Assembly (NCBI GenBank): GCA_018365815.1
Contig: JAGZJH010000004.1
Coordinates: 1-64,000, forward strand
Reading direction: 5' to 3'
Source: Erysipelotrichaceae bacterium
Lineage (GTDB): Bacteria > Bacillota_I > Bacilli_A > Erysipelotrichales > Coprobacillaceae
Length of the DNA stretch: 64,000 nt
Shown here: positions 27,726 through 36,063 of the stretch, piece after piece
Numbering within the stretch: the stretch's first letter is position 1
How the letters are laid out: each line of letters opens with the position of its first letter
The notes under the pieces: generated by a model
What the model was told of the DNA's origin: nothing
The model's input: only the letters and a program-made list of their open reading frames with translations
Databases searched by the model: none
Translations under genes and position numbers: made by a program

Positions 27726-27935
27726 CTACTGTGACTTTTCAATTTTCAATTCTCCTAATGCAACCAATTCCAATAAAGCCTGTAACCTTGAAGTAACCCC
27801 TAATTTTTGAATTACGTTTGAAATATGATTGCGTACTGTTTTTTCACTAATATGAAGCGTATTAGCAATTTCTTTAGTTGAAGCACTTTGAATAAGCATT
27901 TCAAATATTTGTCTTTCACGCTTTGTTAATAACAT
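27726..27935 (-). CDS. gerE: GerE-like LuxR-type sporulation regulator
   Basis: GerE is the last transcription factor of the mother cell, modulating sigma-K genes for coat proteins. The 69-residue product is a free-standing LuxR-type helix-turn-helix without a receiver domain: LTKRERQIFEMLIQSASTKE, IANTLHISEKTVRNHISNVI, QKLGVTSRLQALLELV. Bacillus GerE is 74 residues. The ATG at 27935 follows AAGGAGGGG. It lies just after uvrC and close to murI and gerM, as in the Bacillus gerE-ysmB-racE-gerM cluster. A sigma-K/E-like promoter is visible upstream. Confidence 0.88.
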   Translation of the reverse strand: MLLTKRERQIFEMLIQSASTKEIANTLHISEKTVRNHISNVIQKLGVTSRLQALLELVALGELKIEKSQ

Positions 27936-27952
27936 ACTTCCCCTCCTTAATA

Positions 27953-27982
27953 TATCATATGAACTAAGGAATAGAAATGTTA
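27953..27982 (-). promoter_or_regulatory. Candidate sigma-K (or sigma-E) promoter of gerE
   Basis: A -10 of CATATGATA (27953-27961), matching CATANNNTA, stands 17 bp from TAAC (27979-27982), matching the short AC -35 of sigma-K promoters. It lies 18 bp before gerE and overlaps the uvrC stop codon region. Confidence 0.5.
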
Positions 27983-29743
27983 TTCTTTTGACAATCGCTC
28001 TTTTAATTCAAATGCAACATTTTTAGGTAATACTTCTTCTAAATCTTCTAAACTGGCTTCTTTCATTTTTTTTACACTACCAAATTTACGAAGTAATTTT
28101 TTCTTTCGTGTCTCACCAATCCCACTCACATCATCTAATATAGAGGCAAACAGCGATTTTGAACGCACATTTTTATGAAAACTAATTGCATAACGATGGA
28201 CTTCATCTTGCATACGAGTAAGTAAATAAAACAATTGACTTTTACGATCAATATCAACAACTTCACCTTCTTGATTAAGCAATAAAGCCGTTGAATGTTT
28301 ATCATCTTTACTTAACCCACATACATAAATATTCATATTTAAACTTTGAATAACCTCTTTGGCAGCTTCAATTTGTCCTTTACCCCCATCGACAATGATT
28401 AAATTAGGACGCCTAAGTCCCTCCATTAATACTCTAAAATAACGACGGTAAATGACTTCTTTCATACTGGCATAATCATCTGGTCCTTCTACTGTTTTAA
28501 TCTTAAATTTACGATAATCATTTTTAGAAGGTTTACCCTCAACAAAACAAACCATCCCTGCCACTGCATAACTTCCTTGAATATTTGAATTGTCGAAAAG
28601 TTCAATTACAGTAGGTCGTTCAATATTTAATAGTCCTCCTAATTCATCAATAGCATTTAATTGATTAGACTCTGTTTTTTCCATTAACATAAATTTCTTT
28701 TCTAACATCTCTTTAGCATTATCACATGCCATTTTGACTAAGTCGGCTTTATCACCACGACTTGGTTGAATAATTTTACATTCCAACACTTCTTCTAATA
28801 TTTCAAGATCTTCGATTTTAGGCATTAAAATCTCTTTAGGTGTTGTATTTTTATTGTAGAAGTGGACAATGAAACTCGCTAATTCTTCTTCAATTTCACC
28901 ATAAATTGGCACTAAGTTAATGTCTCTAGCAAGTAATTTACCATTTCGCATAAAAAATATTTGAACACTTAAATATCCTTTATCCACGTAATAACCGATA
29001 ATATCACGATCAATTTGATCATTAAATTGTACATGTTGCTTACTGGTCACATGTTTAATATAACGCATTAAATCACGATATTCTTTGGCTTGTTCAAATT
29101 GTAACTCCTCGCTTGCCTTTAACATCTTATGTTCTAAATCTTCCATAACCTCTTTAACATCACCTTTAATAAATTTGGCGATTTTTGTTGTCATTTCTTG
29201 ATATACGGATTCATCAATTTCATTAATACAAGGTCCTAGACATTGATTTAATGAATAATATAAACAAGGTTTATTAGGAATATGATTACATTTTCTTAAA
29301 GGATATAAACGATTTAATAATTTATAAATCTCACGAGCGGCTGTGGCATCAGGAAAAGGTCCAAAGTATTTATTTTTTTTATCCTTAACATCACGAACAA
29401 TTTTTAAACGAGGGTGTCTTTCTTTTGTCATTTGAATATAAGGATAATAACTATTATCCATAAACATAATATTATATTTAGGCGAATAGTCTTTAATCAA
29501 ATTAATTTCAAGTAACAATGCTTCTTTTTCAGAATGTGTCACAATATAATCAAAATCAACAATCTCACTGACCAATTTAGTCGTCTTATAATTATGTACC
29601 CCATTAAAATAAGAGGATACTCTATTTTTTAATTTCTTAGCCTTTCCAACATAAATAATTGTTCCTTCGCTATTTTTCATTAAATAACAACCCGGTTCTA
29701 GCGGAAGTAAAGATAACTTATGTCTAATTAAATCATTTGCCAT
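27980..29743 (-). CDS. uvrC: Excinuclease ABC subunit C
   Basis: UvrC makes the dual incisions in nucleotide excision repair. The 587 residues contain the GIY-YIG nuclease (GCYLMKNSEGTIIYVGKAKKLKNRV region split at ~17-42), the UVR motif (~205-240), an RNase H-like nuclease core with FDNSNIQGSYAVAGMVCF (~385) and VDGGKGQIEAA (~455), and a C-terminal helix-hairpin-helix (DVSGIGETRKKKLLRKFGS). Start ATG 29743 is 10 bp after the mutS2 stop, so both lie in one repair transcript. Confidence 0.96.
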   Translation of the reverse strand: MANDLIRHKLSLLPLEPGCYLMKNSEGTIIYVGKAKKLKNRVSSYFNGVHNYKTTKLVSEIVDFDYIVTHSEKEALLLEINLIKDYSPKYNIMFMDNSYYPYIQMTKERHPRLKIVRDVKDKKNKYFGPFPDATAAREIYKLLNRLYPLRKCNHIPNKPCLYYSLNQCLGPCINEIDESVYQEMTTKIAKFIKGDVKEVMEDLEHKMLKASEELQFEQAKEYRDLMRYIKHVTSKQHVQFNDQIDRDIIGYYVDKGYLSVQIFFMRNGKLLARDINLVPIYGEIEEELASFIVHFYNKNTTPKEILMPKIEDLEILEEVLECKIIQPSRGDKADLVKMACDNAKEMLEKKFMLMEKTESNQLNAIDELGGLLNIERPTVIELFDNSNIQGSYAVAGMVCFVEGKPSKNDYRKFKIKTVEGPDDYASMKEVIYRRYFRVLMEGLRRPNLIIVDGGKGQIEAAKEVIQSLNMNIYVCGLSKDDKHSTALLLNQEGEVVDIDRKSQLFYLLTRMQDEVHRYAISFHKNVRSKSLFASILDDVSGIGETRKKKLLRKFGSVKKMKEASLEDLEEVLPKNVAFELKERLSKE

Positions 29744-29752
29744 AATTTCACC

Positions 29753-32071
29753 CTATTCAAAATAAACTAATGTAGCCCCTAGTCCACCTTCATTAGGTCC
29801 ACCATCACGGAAACTTACAACATTTTTATTTTTAGTTAGCATTTGTCTAACCCCCTTTCTCAATACCCCTGTTCCCATTCCATGAACAATGCGAACATGA
29901 GGGTAATTATGCACTAAAGCATTATCTAAAAACTTATCCACCATCGCCATCGCTTCTTCATAACGCATTCCAATCACATTAATTTCATAATGTCCGGTTG
30001 ACATTTTTTTAAGTGATTTTGTATTCACTTTTGTTTTGATTTTTATAGCCGGTCCGATATATTTAATTTCATCTTCATTGACTTGCATTTTTAATCCACC
30101 TAAACTCACTGTTAATTTGTTATTTTTAGGTAATGAAACGATTTCTCCTTCACGATTTACAGATAAAATAATGACACGATCTCCTAATTTATAAGTATGC
30201 TTTTCTGTATTTTTAATCACTTCTTGTGTTTTGATATATTTTAATCCATCAAGTTGATGTTTTGCATCAATGACAACATGAGGTTTAACGTCTTTAGATT
30301 GGGCTTTAATATCATCAAGAACAATTTGCACTTCTTCTTTTGCTTCTTCAATAATTTCATTGGCTTTAGCTTTTGCTTCTTCTAATAACTCCTCTTTTTT
30401 ATTTTCCAATTGCTTAATTTGATGTTGCCATTGTTTTTCTTGTTTTTGATTTAAAGCAATCGCCTCATTTAATTTTTCTTGTAATTGACGATTGGCTTCT
30501 AACTCTGCTTCTAATTTTTCTAATAAAACTTCTTCTTGAGTTAAAGAAAGTTGTTTTAATTCTCGTGCATTTGCAACAATATGTTCATTTAACCCAAGTC
30601 TTGATGAAATTTCAAAAGCATAAGATTGTCCTACTGAGCCGGGTAATAAATGATATGTAGGACGCATGCTTTCTAAATTAAACTCTACACTGCACGTTAA
30701 CACATATTCTTTTTCTTTAGCATATTTTTTTAACGCCGAATAATGGGTAGAGGCTACAATCATACAATGATAGCCATGAAGAAATTCCAAAATTGCTTGA
30801 GCTAAACTTTCCCCTTCTTTTGGATCAGTTCCACTTCCCACTTCATCGATTAATACTAATGATTGACTAGTGACATTATTTGTAATTTCGACAATTTTTT
30901 TCATATGTGATGAAAAAGTAGAAAGCGATTGTTCTATTGATTGTTCATCTCCTAAATCACAATAAATCGCATCAAAAAATGGAATACTTGCTCTTGTTAC
31001 CGGAATAGCAAGTCCTGATAAACTCATCATAGTCAATAATCCCATTGTTTTTAAAGTCACCGTTTTTCCTCCGGTGTTACTTCCTGTAATTAGCAACATA
31101 TGATGTGGTTTTACAACAATAATATCATTTGCCACCACCGTTTTTGGATCAATTAACGGGTGTCTTGCTTGGTAAAGTTTCAATTCATCAAATCCCTCGA
31201 TAATAGTCGCTATATTACTTTGAGTATGATTTGCATATCCCCCTTTAGCAAACATAAAATCTAACATTTGCATAACCTCTTGGTTTTTAATTAATACCGG
31301 TAAATGTTTTTTAACTAATTGAGAAAGTTCATATAAAATACGTTCAATCTCATCTGCTTCTTTCATTTTTTCTTCAGCTAATTGATTATTCATCAAAACT
31401 ACACTTTCAGGTTCAATATAAGCTGTTTTACTCGAAGCCGATTCAGCGTGAACAATTCCTTTAACTTGATGTTTATGACTGCTCTTAACCGGCAATACAA
31501 AACGATCGTTTCGTTGTGTGACAATGGCTTCACTTAAATTATCCTTTTGTAAACTTGAAAGTTGTTCCATTTTTAATTGAATATTTGTTTCAATATTACG
31601 AATTGTTTTACGAATACGATATAACTCACTTGATGCATGGTCATAAATTTCACCATCATAAGAAACACATCTTAAAATTTCTTTCGAAAGTTCATTGATA
31701 CTTACTAATTGTGAAACTAATTCATTAAAATTCGGTGTATCAATTTCACTTTTTTCTTGATATTCAATCACTTGAGCAGTTGCTTCTAATGAAGAAACAA
31801 TGCTTAATAAATCACGTGGATAGATGATTCCATCCATCTTTGCTTTTTGGTAAAGTAAAGTATTATCTCTTAACCCACCAATAGGCAAACGTCCATAGCC
31901 ATATAATAAACGACTTGCCTCATCGGTTAATGCCAATTGATAAAGCAATTCATCTTTATCTTGATACATTTCAAGTTCATCAACTTTATGTCTTCCTAAT
32001 GTACTTGAAACAAAATTCATTAACTGATTTTTAACTTGGTCAAACTCTAAAGTTTCATATATTTTTCTCAT
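29753..32071 (-). CDS. mutS2: MutS2 endonuclease/ribosome collision ATPase
   Basis: MutS2 dimers act on recombination intermediates and on collided ribosomes. The 772-residue protein has the core and clamp helices, the ATPase with Walker A ITGSNTGGKTVTLKTMG (~332), Walker B LVLIDEVGSGTDPKEG, and the loop STHYSALK, then a long coiled coil (~510-600), a KOW-like domain, and a C-terminal Smr nuclease domain with VRIVHGMGTGVLRKGV. The ATG at 32071 follows AGGTGAAA; an upstream TTG six codons earlier has no site. It follows the CvpA-like gene by 23 bp, as in Bacillus. Confidence 0.96.
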   Translation of the reverse strand: MRKIYETLEFDQVKNQLMNFVSSTLGRHKVDELEMYQDKDELLYQLALTDEASRLLYGYGRLPIGGLRDNTLLYQKAKMDGIIYPRDLLSIVSSLEATAQVIEYQEKSEIDTPNFNELVSQLVSINELSKEILRCVSYDGEIYDHASSELYRIRKTIRNIETNIQLKMEQLSSLQKDNLSEAIVTQRNDRFVLPVKSSHKHQVKGIVHAESASSKTAYIEPESVVLMNNQLAEEKMKEADEIERILYELSQLVKKHLPVLIKNQEVMQMLDFMFAKGGYANHTQSNIATIIEGFDELKLYQARHPLIDPKTVVANDIIVVKPHHMLLITGSNTGGKTVTLKTMGLLTMMSLSGLAIPVTRASIPFFDAIYCDLGDEQSIEQSLSTFSSHMKKIVEITNNVTSQSLVLIDEVGSGTDPKEGESLAQAILEFLHGYHCMIVASTHYSALKKYAKEKEYVLTCSVEFNLESMRPTYHLLPGSVGQSYAFEISSRLGLNEHIVANARELKQLSLTQEEVLLEKLEAELEANRQLQEKLNEAIALNQKQEKQWQHQIKQLENKKEELLEEAKAKANEIIEEAKEEVQIVLDDIKAQSKDVKPHVVIDAKHQLDGLKYIKTQEVIKNTEKHTYKLGDRVIILSVNREGEIVSLPKNNKLTVSLGGLKMQVNEDEIKYIGPAIKIKTKVNTKSLKKMSTGHYEINVIGMRYEEAMAMVDKFLDNALVHNYPHVRIVHGMGTGVLRKGVRQMLTKNKNVVSFRDGGPNEGGLGATLVYFE

Positions 32072-32094
32072 TTTCACCTGTCCTTTCAAATAAT

Positions 32095-32940
32095 TTATTG
32101 AACATTAATTTTACGACTTATTGCTAATTTTAATTCCTCTGTCACACCAGGTAATTCAAGAATCTTATCAATTTCTTCTTTTTGTGATGGCGTAACTGAA
32201 ACGCTTGTATCAATTTGATTAATTTGATCAACGACTTGATTACAATATTGTGTAATTTCTTCCTCACTGACAACCCCTAAATCCATTGCACTTTTTGCTA
32301 AATTTCTGACTGATTTTAACGAATTTTCATCTAATGATTTAATTTTATCTAAATCAAACTGTTCTATAAAATTATCTAAATCCATCGTTTTAACAAAATT
32401 ACTTAATTCATTCAATCCTTTTACAGATTTGCTGATAGAAGGAACTAATTCAAGAATTTTATTTCCTACTAATGAATGATTGACCATTTGATATGTTTTA
32501 GGATTAATAGGTAAACACATCATAATTAATACAATATAACTCAAAATTGTAGATTGCACTAAACTTAGCATTGAACCTAAAATACCATCTAGTGTTCTTG
32601 TTAGTTTTAAGCCATCTATAATCGATTTAACAAGAGGTTTTAAAATAACCATTAAAATGACTTTGACAACCATTAAAATAATCACCAAAACTACAAAAGC
32701 AACCATGCGATAAATAATAGGATAAATATTTTGCACTACTTCACTTGGTAAATTAGTTAAAGCATTAATTTTAAATGATAATACTAATGAAACTGGCTTA
32801 GATAATAAATAAGCGCCAATTAAGGCTGCTATGGTGCATATAAAAGATAAAAAACGTTTTGTAAAACCTTTATAGTAACCAATGACAATACTTGCCAACA
32901 AAAAAATAATGATACATATATCTAAAAAATTGAAATTCAT
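32095..32940 (-). CDS. CvpA-family membrane protein (YshB-like)
   Basis: Named after colicin V production proteins, the family has four or five membrane helices of unclear function. Here hydrophobic segments at ~3-22, 25-45, 62-95 and ~115-140 match it, followed by a soluble C-terminal extension (~165-281) rich in Leu and charged residues. ATG 32940 follows GAGGTGGTAAAA. Position between an RNase HIII-like gene and mutS2 matches Bacillus yshB (with zapA and polX missing). The head region is divergent from the RNase HIII-like gene. Confidence 0.8.
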   Translation of the reverse strand: MNFNFLDICIIIFLLASIVIGYYKGFTKRFLSFICTIAALIGAYLLSKPVSLVLSFKINALTNLPSEVVQNIYPIIYRMVAFVVLVIILMVVKVILMVILKPLVKSIIDGLKLTRTLDGILGSMLSLVQSTILSYIVLIMMCLPINPKTYQMVNHSLVGNKILELVPSISKSVKGLNELSNFVKTMDLDNFIEQFDLDKIKSLDENSLKSVRNLAKSAMDLGVVSEEEITQYCNQVVDQINQIDTSVSVTPSQKEEIDKILELPGVTEELKLAISRKINVQ

Positions 32941-33031
32941 TTTTACCACCTCATTTATCATTTTAACAAAATAAATTTAGACTGTCAAAATTAATAAAAA
33001 AGTGTTATAATTAACGTAGGAGGCGAATGCA

Positions 33032-33937
33032 ATGGAACCAATTGTTATTAAAATTAATAAAAATTTATTAGATAAAATGAAAAAGTTCTATGATAGCCAA
33101 ATGATTTCTAACGAAGATTCTCATGTACTATTTGCAGCAAAGACAGTTGGTTGCGAAATTGCTTGTCATGATGACTTTACAGTCAGTTTTGTTGGAATCA
33201 ATGCTTTAAACGAAGCAAATCATTGGCAAAAAAGTTCAAAGAAAACTCATCAATTATATGATGATGGAATTTGTATTCAAAATCATATCGGTGCAGCTGA
33301 ATATGGTTCTGCTGATTATTTTGGACCAATGTGTATTGTAGCGTGTTATGTCGATCAAGATGATATTAATTGGCTTAAAGAAATCGATGTTACAAATACT
33401 ATACATTTAAGTAATCAAGAAATTATCGAAAAAGCACGACAAATTAAAGATCGAATTCTTTATAGTTTACTGCTTTTAGATAATACGCATTATAATAAAG
33501 CCATAGGCAACGGGGTTAATCAAGCGAATTTAAAAGCGAAGTTACATAATCAAGCAATTACAAATATTATGCAAAAATTACAACAATCTGTAGATACTAA
33601 AGTCATCGAACAATTTGTCTCAAGTAAAACATACTACAATTATTTAAAAAGTGAAGTTGTGGTAGTTAAAGACGTTCAATTTGAACAAAATGCAGATTTA
33701 AAATTCTATGCGGTTGGTTGTTCTTATATTTTAGCAAAATATGCTTATTTACAATACTTTGCAAATATGTGTAAGTCATTAAAAGTCAATTTACCTAGAG
33801 GAACAAGTGCAAATGTTGATGTCATCGGGTCTGATTTAGTTTGTACTTATGGCGAAAATATTTTAAATAAAACGGCAAAGCTTCATTTAACTAACACACG
33901 TCGTATCCGTGATTTAGCCGCTAAAAAAGGGATATAA
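33032..33937 (+). CDS. rnhC: RNase HIII-like protein with altered active site
   Basis: RNase HIII cleaves RNA in RNA/DNA hybrids. The 301-residue length, N-terminal TBP-like domain (~1-75) and C-terminal RNase H fold match the family, with DYFGP, NQANLKAKLHNQAI, ILAKYAYLQ, LPRGTSANVD and AKLHLTNTRRI. The catalytic set differs: IGSDEVG reads IGAAEYG, with Ala at 89 for the first Asp; the third acid, usually DQF, is E193 in VIEQF; and the fourth is D222 where Glu is usual. The DSK segment is also lost. It may be inactive, or an unusual variant. GTAGGAGGCG lies 8 nt before the ATG. Context is that of rnhC. Confidence 0.78.
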   Translation: MEPIVIKINKNLLDKMKKFYDSQMISNEDSHVLFAAKTVGCEIACHDDFTVSFVGINALNEANHWQKSSKKTHQLYDDGICIQNHIGAAEYGSADYFGPMCIVACYVDQDDINWLKEIDVTNTIHLSNQEIIEKARQIKDRILYSLLLLDNTHYNKAIGNGVNQANLKAKLHNQAITNIMQKLQQSVDTKVIEQFVSSKTYYNYLKSEVVVVKDVQFEQNADLKFYAVGCSYILAKYAYLQYFANMCKSLKVNLPRGTSANVDVIGSDLVCTYGENILNKTAKLHLTNTRRIRDLAAKKGI

Positions 33938-33958
33938 TATTAGATTATTTATATGCTC

Positions 33959-34019
33959 TGTGGTCAAAAAAAAACACTCTATTTTAATGTTTGTTAATAG
34001 AGTGTTTTTTTTGACCACA
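33959..34019. terminator. Bidirectional terminator between rnhC and comEB
   Basis: A long inverted repeat, TGTGGTCAAAAAAAACACTCTA on the left (two bases over the quoted core) and its complement on the right, brackets a short loop. It has A/T runs on both sides of the ACACTCTAT stem, so it serves both convergent genes. Confidence 0.85.
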
Positions 34020-34027
34020 ATATTTTT

Positions 34028-34492
34028 TTATAAACTATTCAACTCAAATGGTGCAATTTTTGTATATTTTACACCTGCTGAACTTAACATACGTTTAGCG
34101 GCATAATCACTTGGAGTATCTTTATACTTGTCATCTTCAAATATAATTTCACTAATCCCACTTTGAATAATTGCTTTTACACATTCATGACATGGAAATA
34201 ACGAAACATAAATTTTACATCCTTTTAATGAACCAGTACTATTTAAAATCGCATTTAATTCAGCATGGACTACATAAGGATATTTTGTATCATATAATTC
34301 ACCTTCTCTGACTTCCCAAGGAAATTCATCATCTTCACACCCCCAAGGTAAGCCATTATATCCTACTCCTACAATCTTTTTATCTTGATTTACAATACAT
34401 GCTCCTACTTGAGTATTAGGGTCTTTAGATCGATAAGCCGATAACTTCGCCACCCCCATAAAATATTGATCCCAATTAATCACCTTACGCAT
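34028..34492 (-). CDS. comEB: dCMP deaminase (ComEB family)
   Basis: It converts dCMP to dUMP for thymidylate synthesis. The 154-residue zinc enzyme shows VVHAELNAIL (~75-84), with the His ligand and catalytic Glu, and PCHECVKAI (~102-110), with the two Cys ligands. In Bacillus it lies in the competence comE operon, but no comEA/comEC is here, so the metabolic role is the safer reading. The gene stands between two terminators and looks monocistronic. Confidence 0.93.
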   Translation of the reverse strand: MRKVINWDQYFMGVAKLSAYRSKDPNTQVGACIVNQDKKIVGVGYNGLPWGCEDDEFPWEVREGELYDTKYPYVVHAELNAILNSTGSLKGCKIYVSLFPCHECVKAIIQSGISEIIFEDDKYKDTPSDYAAKRMLSSAGVKYTKIAPFELNSL

Positions 34493-34547
34493 ATTATTTC
34501 ACCTCTTAAATTATTTATACAAAAAAATAAATATTTATGCAAGTAAA

Positions 34548-34562
34548 AATAAAAGATTAAGA
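34548..34562 (-). terminator. Weak terminator after rluD-type gene
   Basis: A short stem AAGATT/AATCTT overlapping the stop codon is followed by TTTTATTTTT on the minus strand. Confidence 0.5.
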
Positions 34563-35471
34563 ATCTTCTCTTAACCTTTGTAATAATTCTTCAAATTCTT
34601 TAGGCAACGTTGAATCAAAAGATAACATTTCTCCAGTCACCGGATGAACAAATCCTAATGTTTTAGCATGAAGATATTGTCCAAATGAAAAATCATCTTT
34701 ACGTCTTCCGTATTTTGGATCACCATAAACCGGGTGTCCAATAAATTGCATATGTACCCTAATTTGATGTGTTCTTCCAGTTTCTAATCGACATTCTACT
34801 AAAGTTGCATCTTTAAAACGATCAATAACTCTAAAATTAGTACAAGCTTCTTTTGCATTAACGTCTGTGACAGTCATTTTTTGACGATCTTTTGGATCAC
34901 GTCCAATAGGTGCATTAATCTTTCCATAATCATGATTAATCACCCCATGAACAATCGCCAAATACTTTCTTTCGACACTATGCTCTCTTAATTGCTTGCT
35001 TAAATCACGATGAGCATTATCATTTTTAGCGACCATTAAAAGTCCACTTGTCTCTTTATCAATTCGATGAACAATACCCGGACGAATGACACCGTTAATT
35101 CCTGATAAATCTTTACAATGATAAAGTAAAGCATTCACTAATGTCCCGCTATTAATCCCTACTGAAGGGTGAACAATCATTCCAGTAGGTTTATTGACAA
35201 CAATCACATCACTATCTTCATACACAATATCTAGTGGAATATCTTCTGGTTCGATTTCCATTTCTTTATCTTCTGGTAATTCAATTTCAATTAAATCTTC
35301 TTTTTGTAGTTTATAACTACTTTTTTCTTGTTTTCCGTTGACTAAAACATAGCCCTCATTAATAAACTGTTGCAATCTTGTTCTTGATAAATCTACTAAC
35401 ACACTCGCTAAATATTTATCCAAACGTGTATTAATAAAATCATCAGTTACGACAATCTCGATTGTTTCCAC
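34557..35471 (-). CDS. rluD: RluD-family 23S rRNA pseudouridine synthase (YlyB-like)
   Basis: It converts specific uridines of large-subunit rRNA to pseudouridine. The 304-residue protein has an N-terminal S4 RNA-binding domain (~14-75, ending VLVNGKQEKSSYKLQ) and a catalytic domain with GIVHRIDKETSGLLMVAKN holding the catalytic Asp (~137), then RTHQIRVHM and GDPKYG. The 5' end overlaps lspA by 25 bp. The pair lspA-rluD next to ileS-divIVA is the Bacillus lspA-ylyB order. The exact target uridine is inferred only from family. Confidence 0.93.
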   Translation of the reverse strand: METIEIVVTDDFINTRLDKYLASVLVDLSRTRLQQFINEGYVLVNGKQEKSSYKLQKEDLIEIELPEDKEMEIEPEDIPLDIVYEDSDVIVVNKPTGMIVHPSVGINSGTLVNALLYHCKDLSGINGVIRPGIVHRIDKETSGLLMVAKNDNAHRDLSKQLREHSVERKYLAIVHGVINHDYGKINAPIGRDPKDRQKMTVTDVNAKEACTNFRVIDRFKDATLVECRLETGRTHQIRVHMQFIGHPVYGDPKYGRRKDDFSFGQYLHAKTLGFVHPVTGEMLSFDSTLPKEFEELLQRLREDS

Positions 35472-35947
35472 TGTTGATACTCCTCCTCAAAAATTTCAAT
35501 AAAAATTAAAAGAACTCCAATACAAATACAAATATCAGCGACATTAAAAATTGGAAAATCATAGCCAAAAATCATAATATCAATAAAATCTCGTACATAT
35601 CCATATAATATACGATCAATGGCATTACCAAGTGTTCCACTTAATATAATAATAATTCCAAAACGTGTCAAACGATCTTCAGGCTTAGAGTGTTCAAAAA
35701 AATATCCTAGTACAATAAAAGCAATCACCGCTACTAAAATAAATAACCAACTTGCTCCTGATAAAATAGACCAAGCAGCTCCTTCATTTGTTGTATAAGT
35801 AAAATATAAAAACTTCTTAATAATTGGTACACCTGAACGAAATGGTAAAATATTACTTGCAAATATTTTACTTAACTGATCAATAATTAACATCATTATT
35901 GCAAACCCAATTGCAACAATTGTTTCCTTTTGTTTTAAATATTTCAT
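35447..35947 (-). CDS. lspA: Lipoprotein signal peptidase (signal peptidase II)
   Basis: It removes signal peptides from prolipoproteins in the membrane. The 166-residue protein has four transmembrane helices and both catalytic Asp motifs: GTLGNAIDRI (first Asp, ~110) and IFNVADICICIG (second, ~131). ATG 35947 follows AGGTGATAAAA; a start three codons upstream has no spacing. It is translationally overlapped with the RluD-type gene. Confidence 0.95.
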   Translation of the reverse strand: MKYLKQKETIVAIGFAIMMLIIDQLSKIFASNILPFRSGVPIIKKFLYFTYTTNEGAAWSILSGASWLFILVAVIAFIVLGYFFEHSKPEDRLTRFGIIIILSGTLGNAIDRILYGYVRDFIDIMIFGYDFPIFNVADICICIGVLLIFIEIFEEEYQQWKQSRLS

Positions 35948-36008
35948 TTTTATCACCTATTTCATTATACAAAAATATCACAATAAATCAAATAATTCCC
36001 ATTAATAA

Positions 36009-36061
36009 ATAAAAAAGGTTTGATTTCAAAGCACTTTTACAGTCTTGAATCAAACCTTTTG
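36009..36061 (-). terminator. Intrinsic terminator of ileS
   Basis: Arms AAAAGGTTTGATT (36013-36025) and AATCAAACCTTT (36048-36060) pair over a 22-nt loop and are followed by TTTTTTATTTATT on the minus strand. Confidence 0.8.
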
Positions 36062-36063
36062 AA

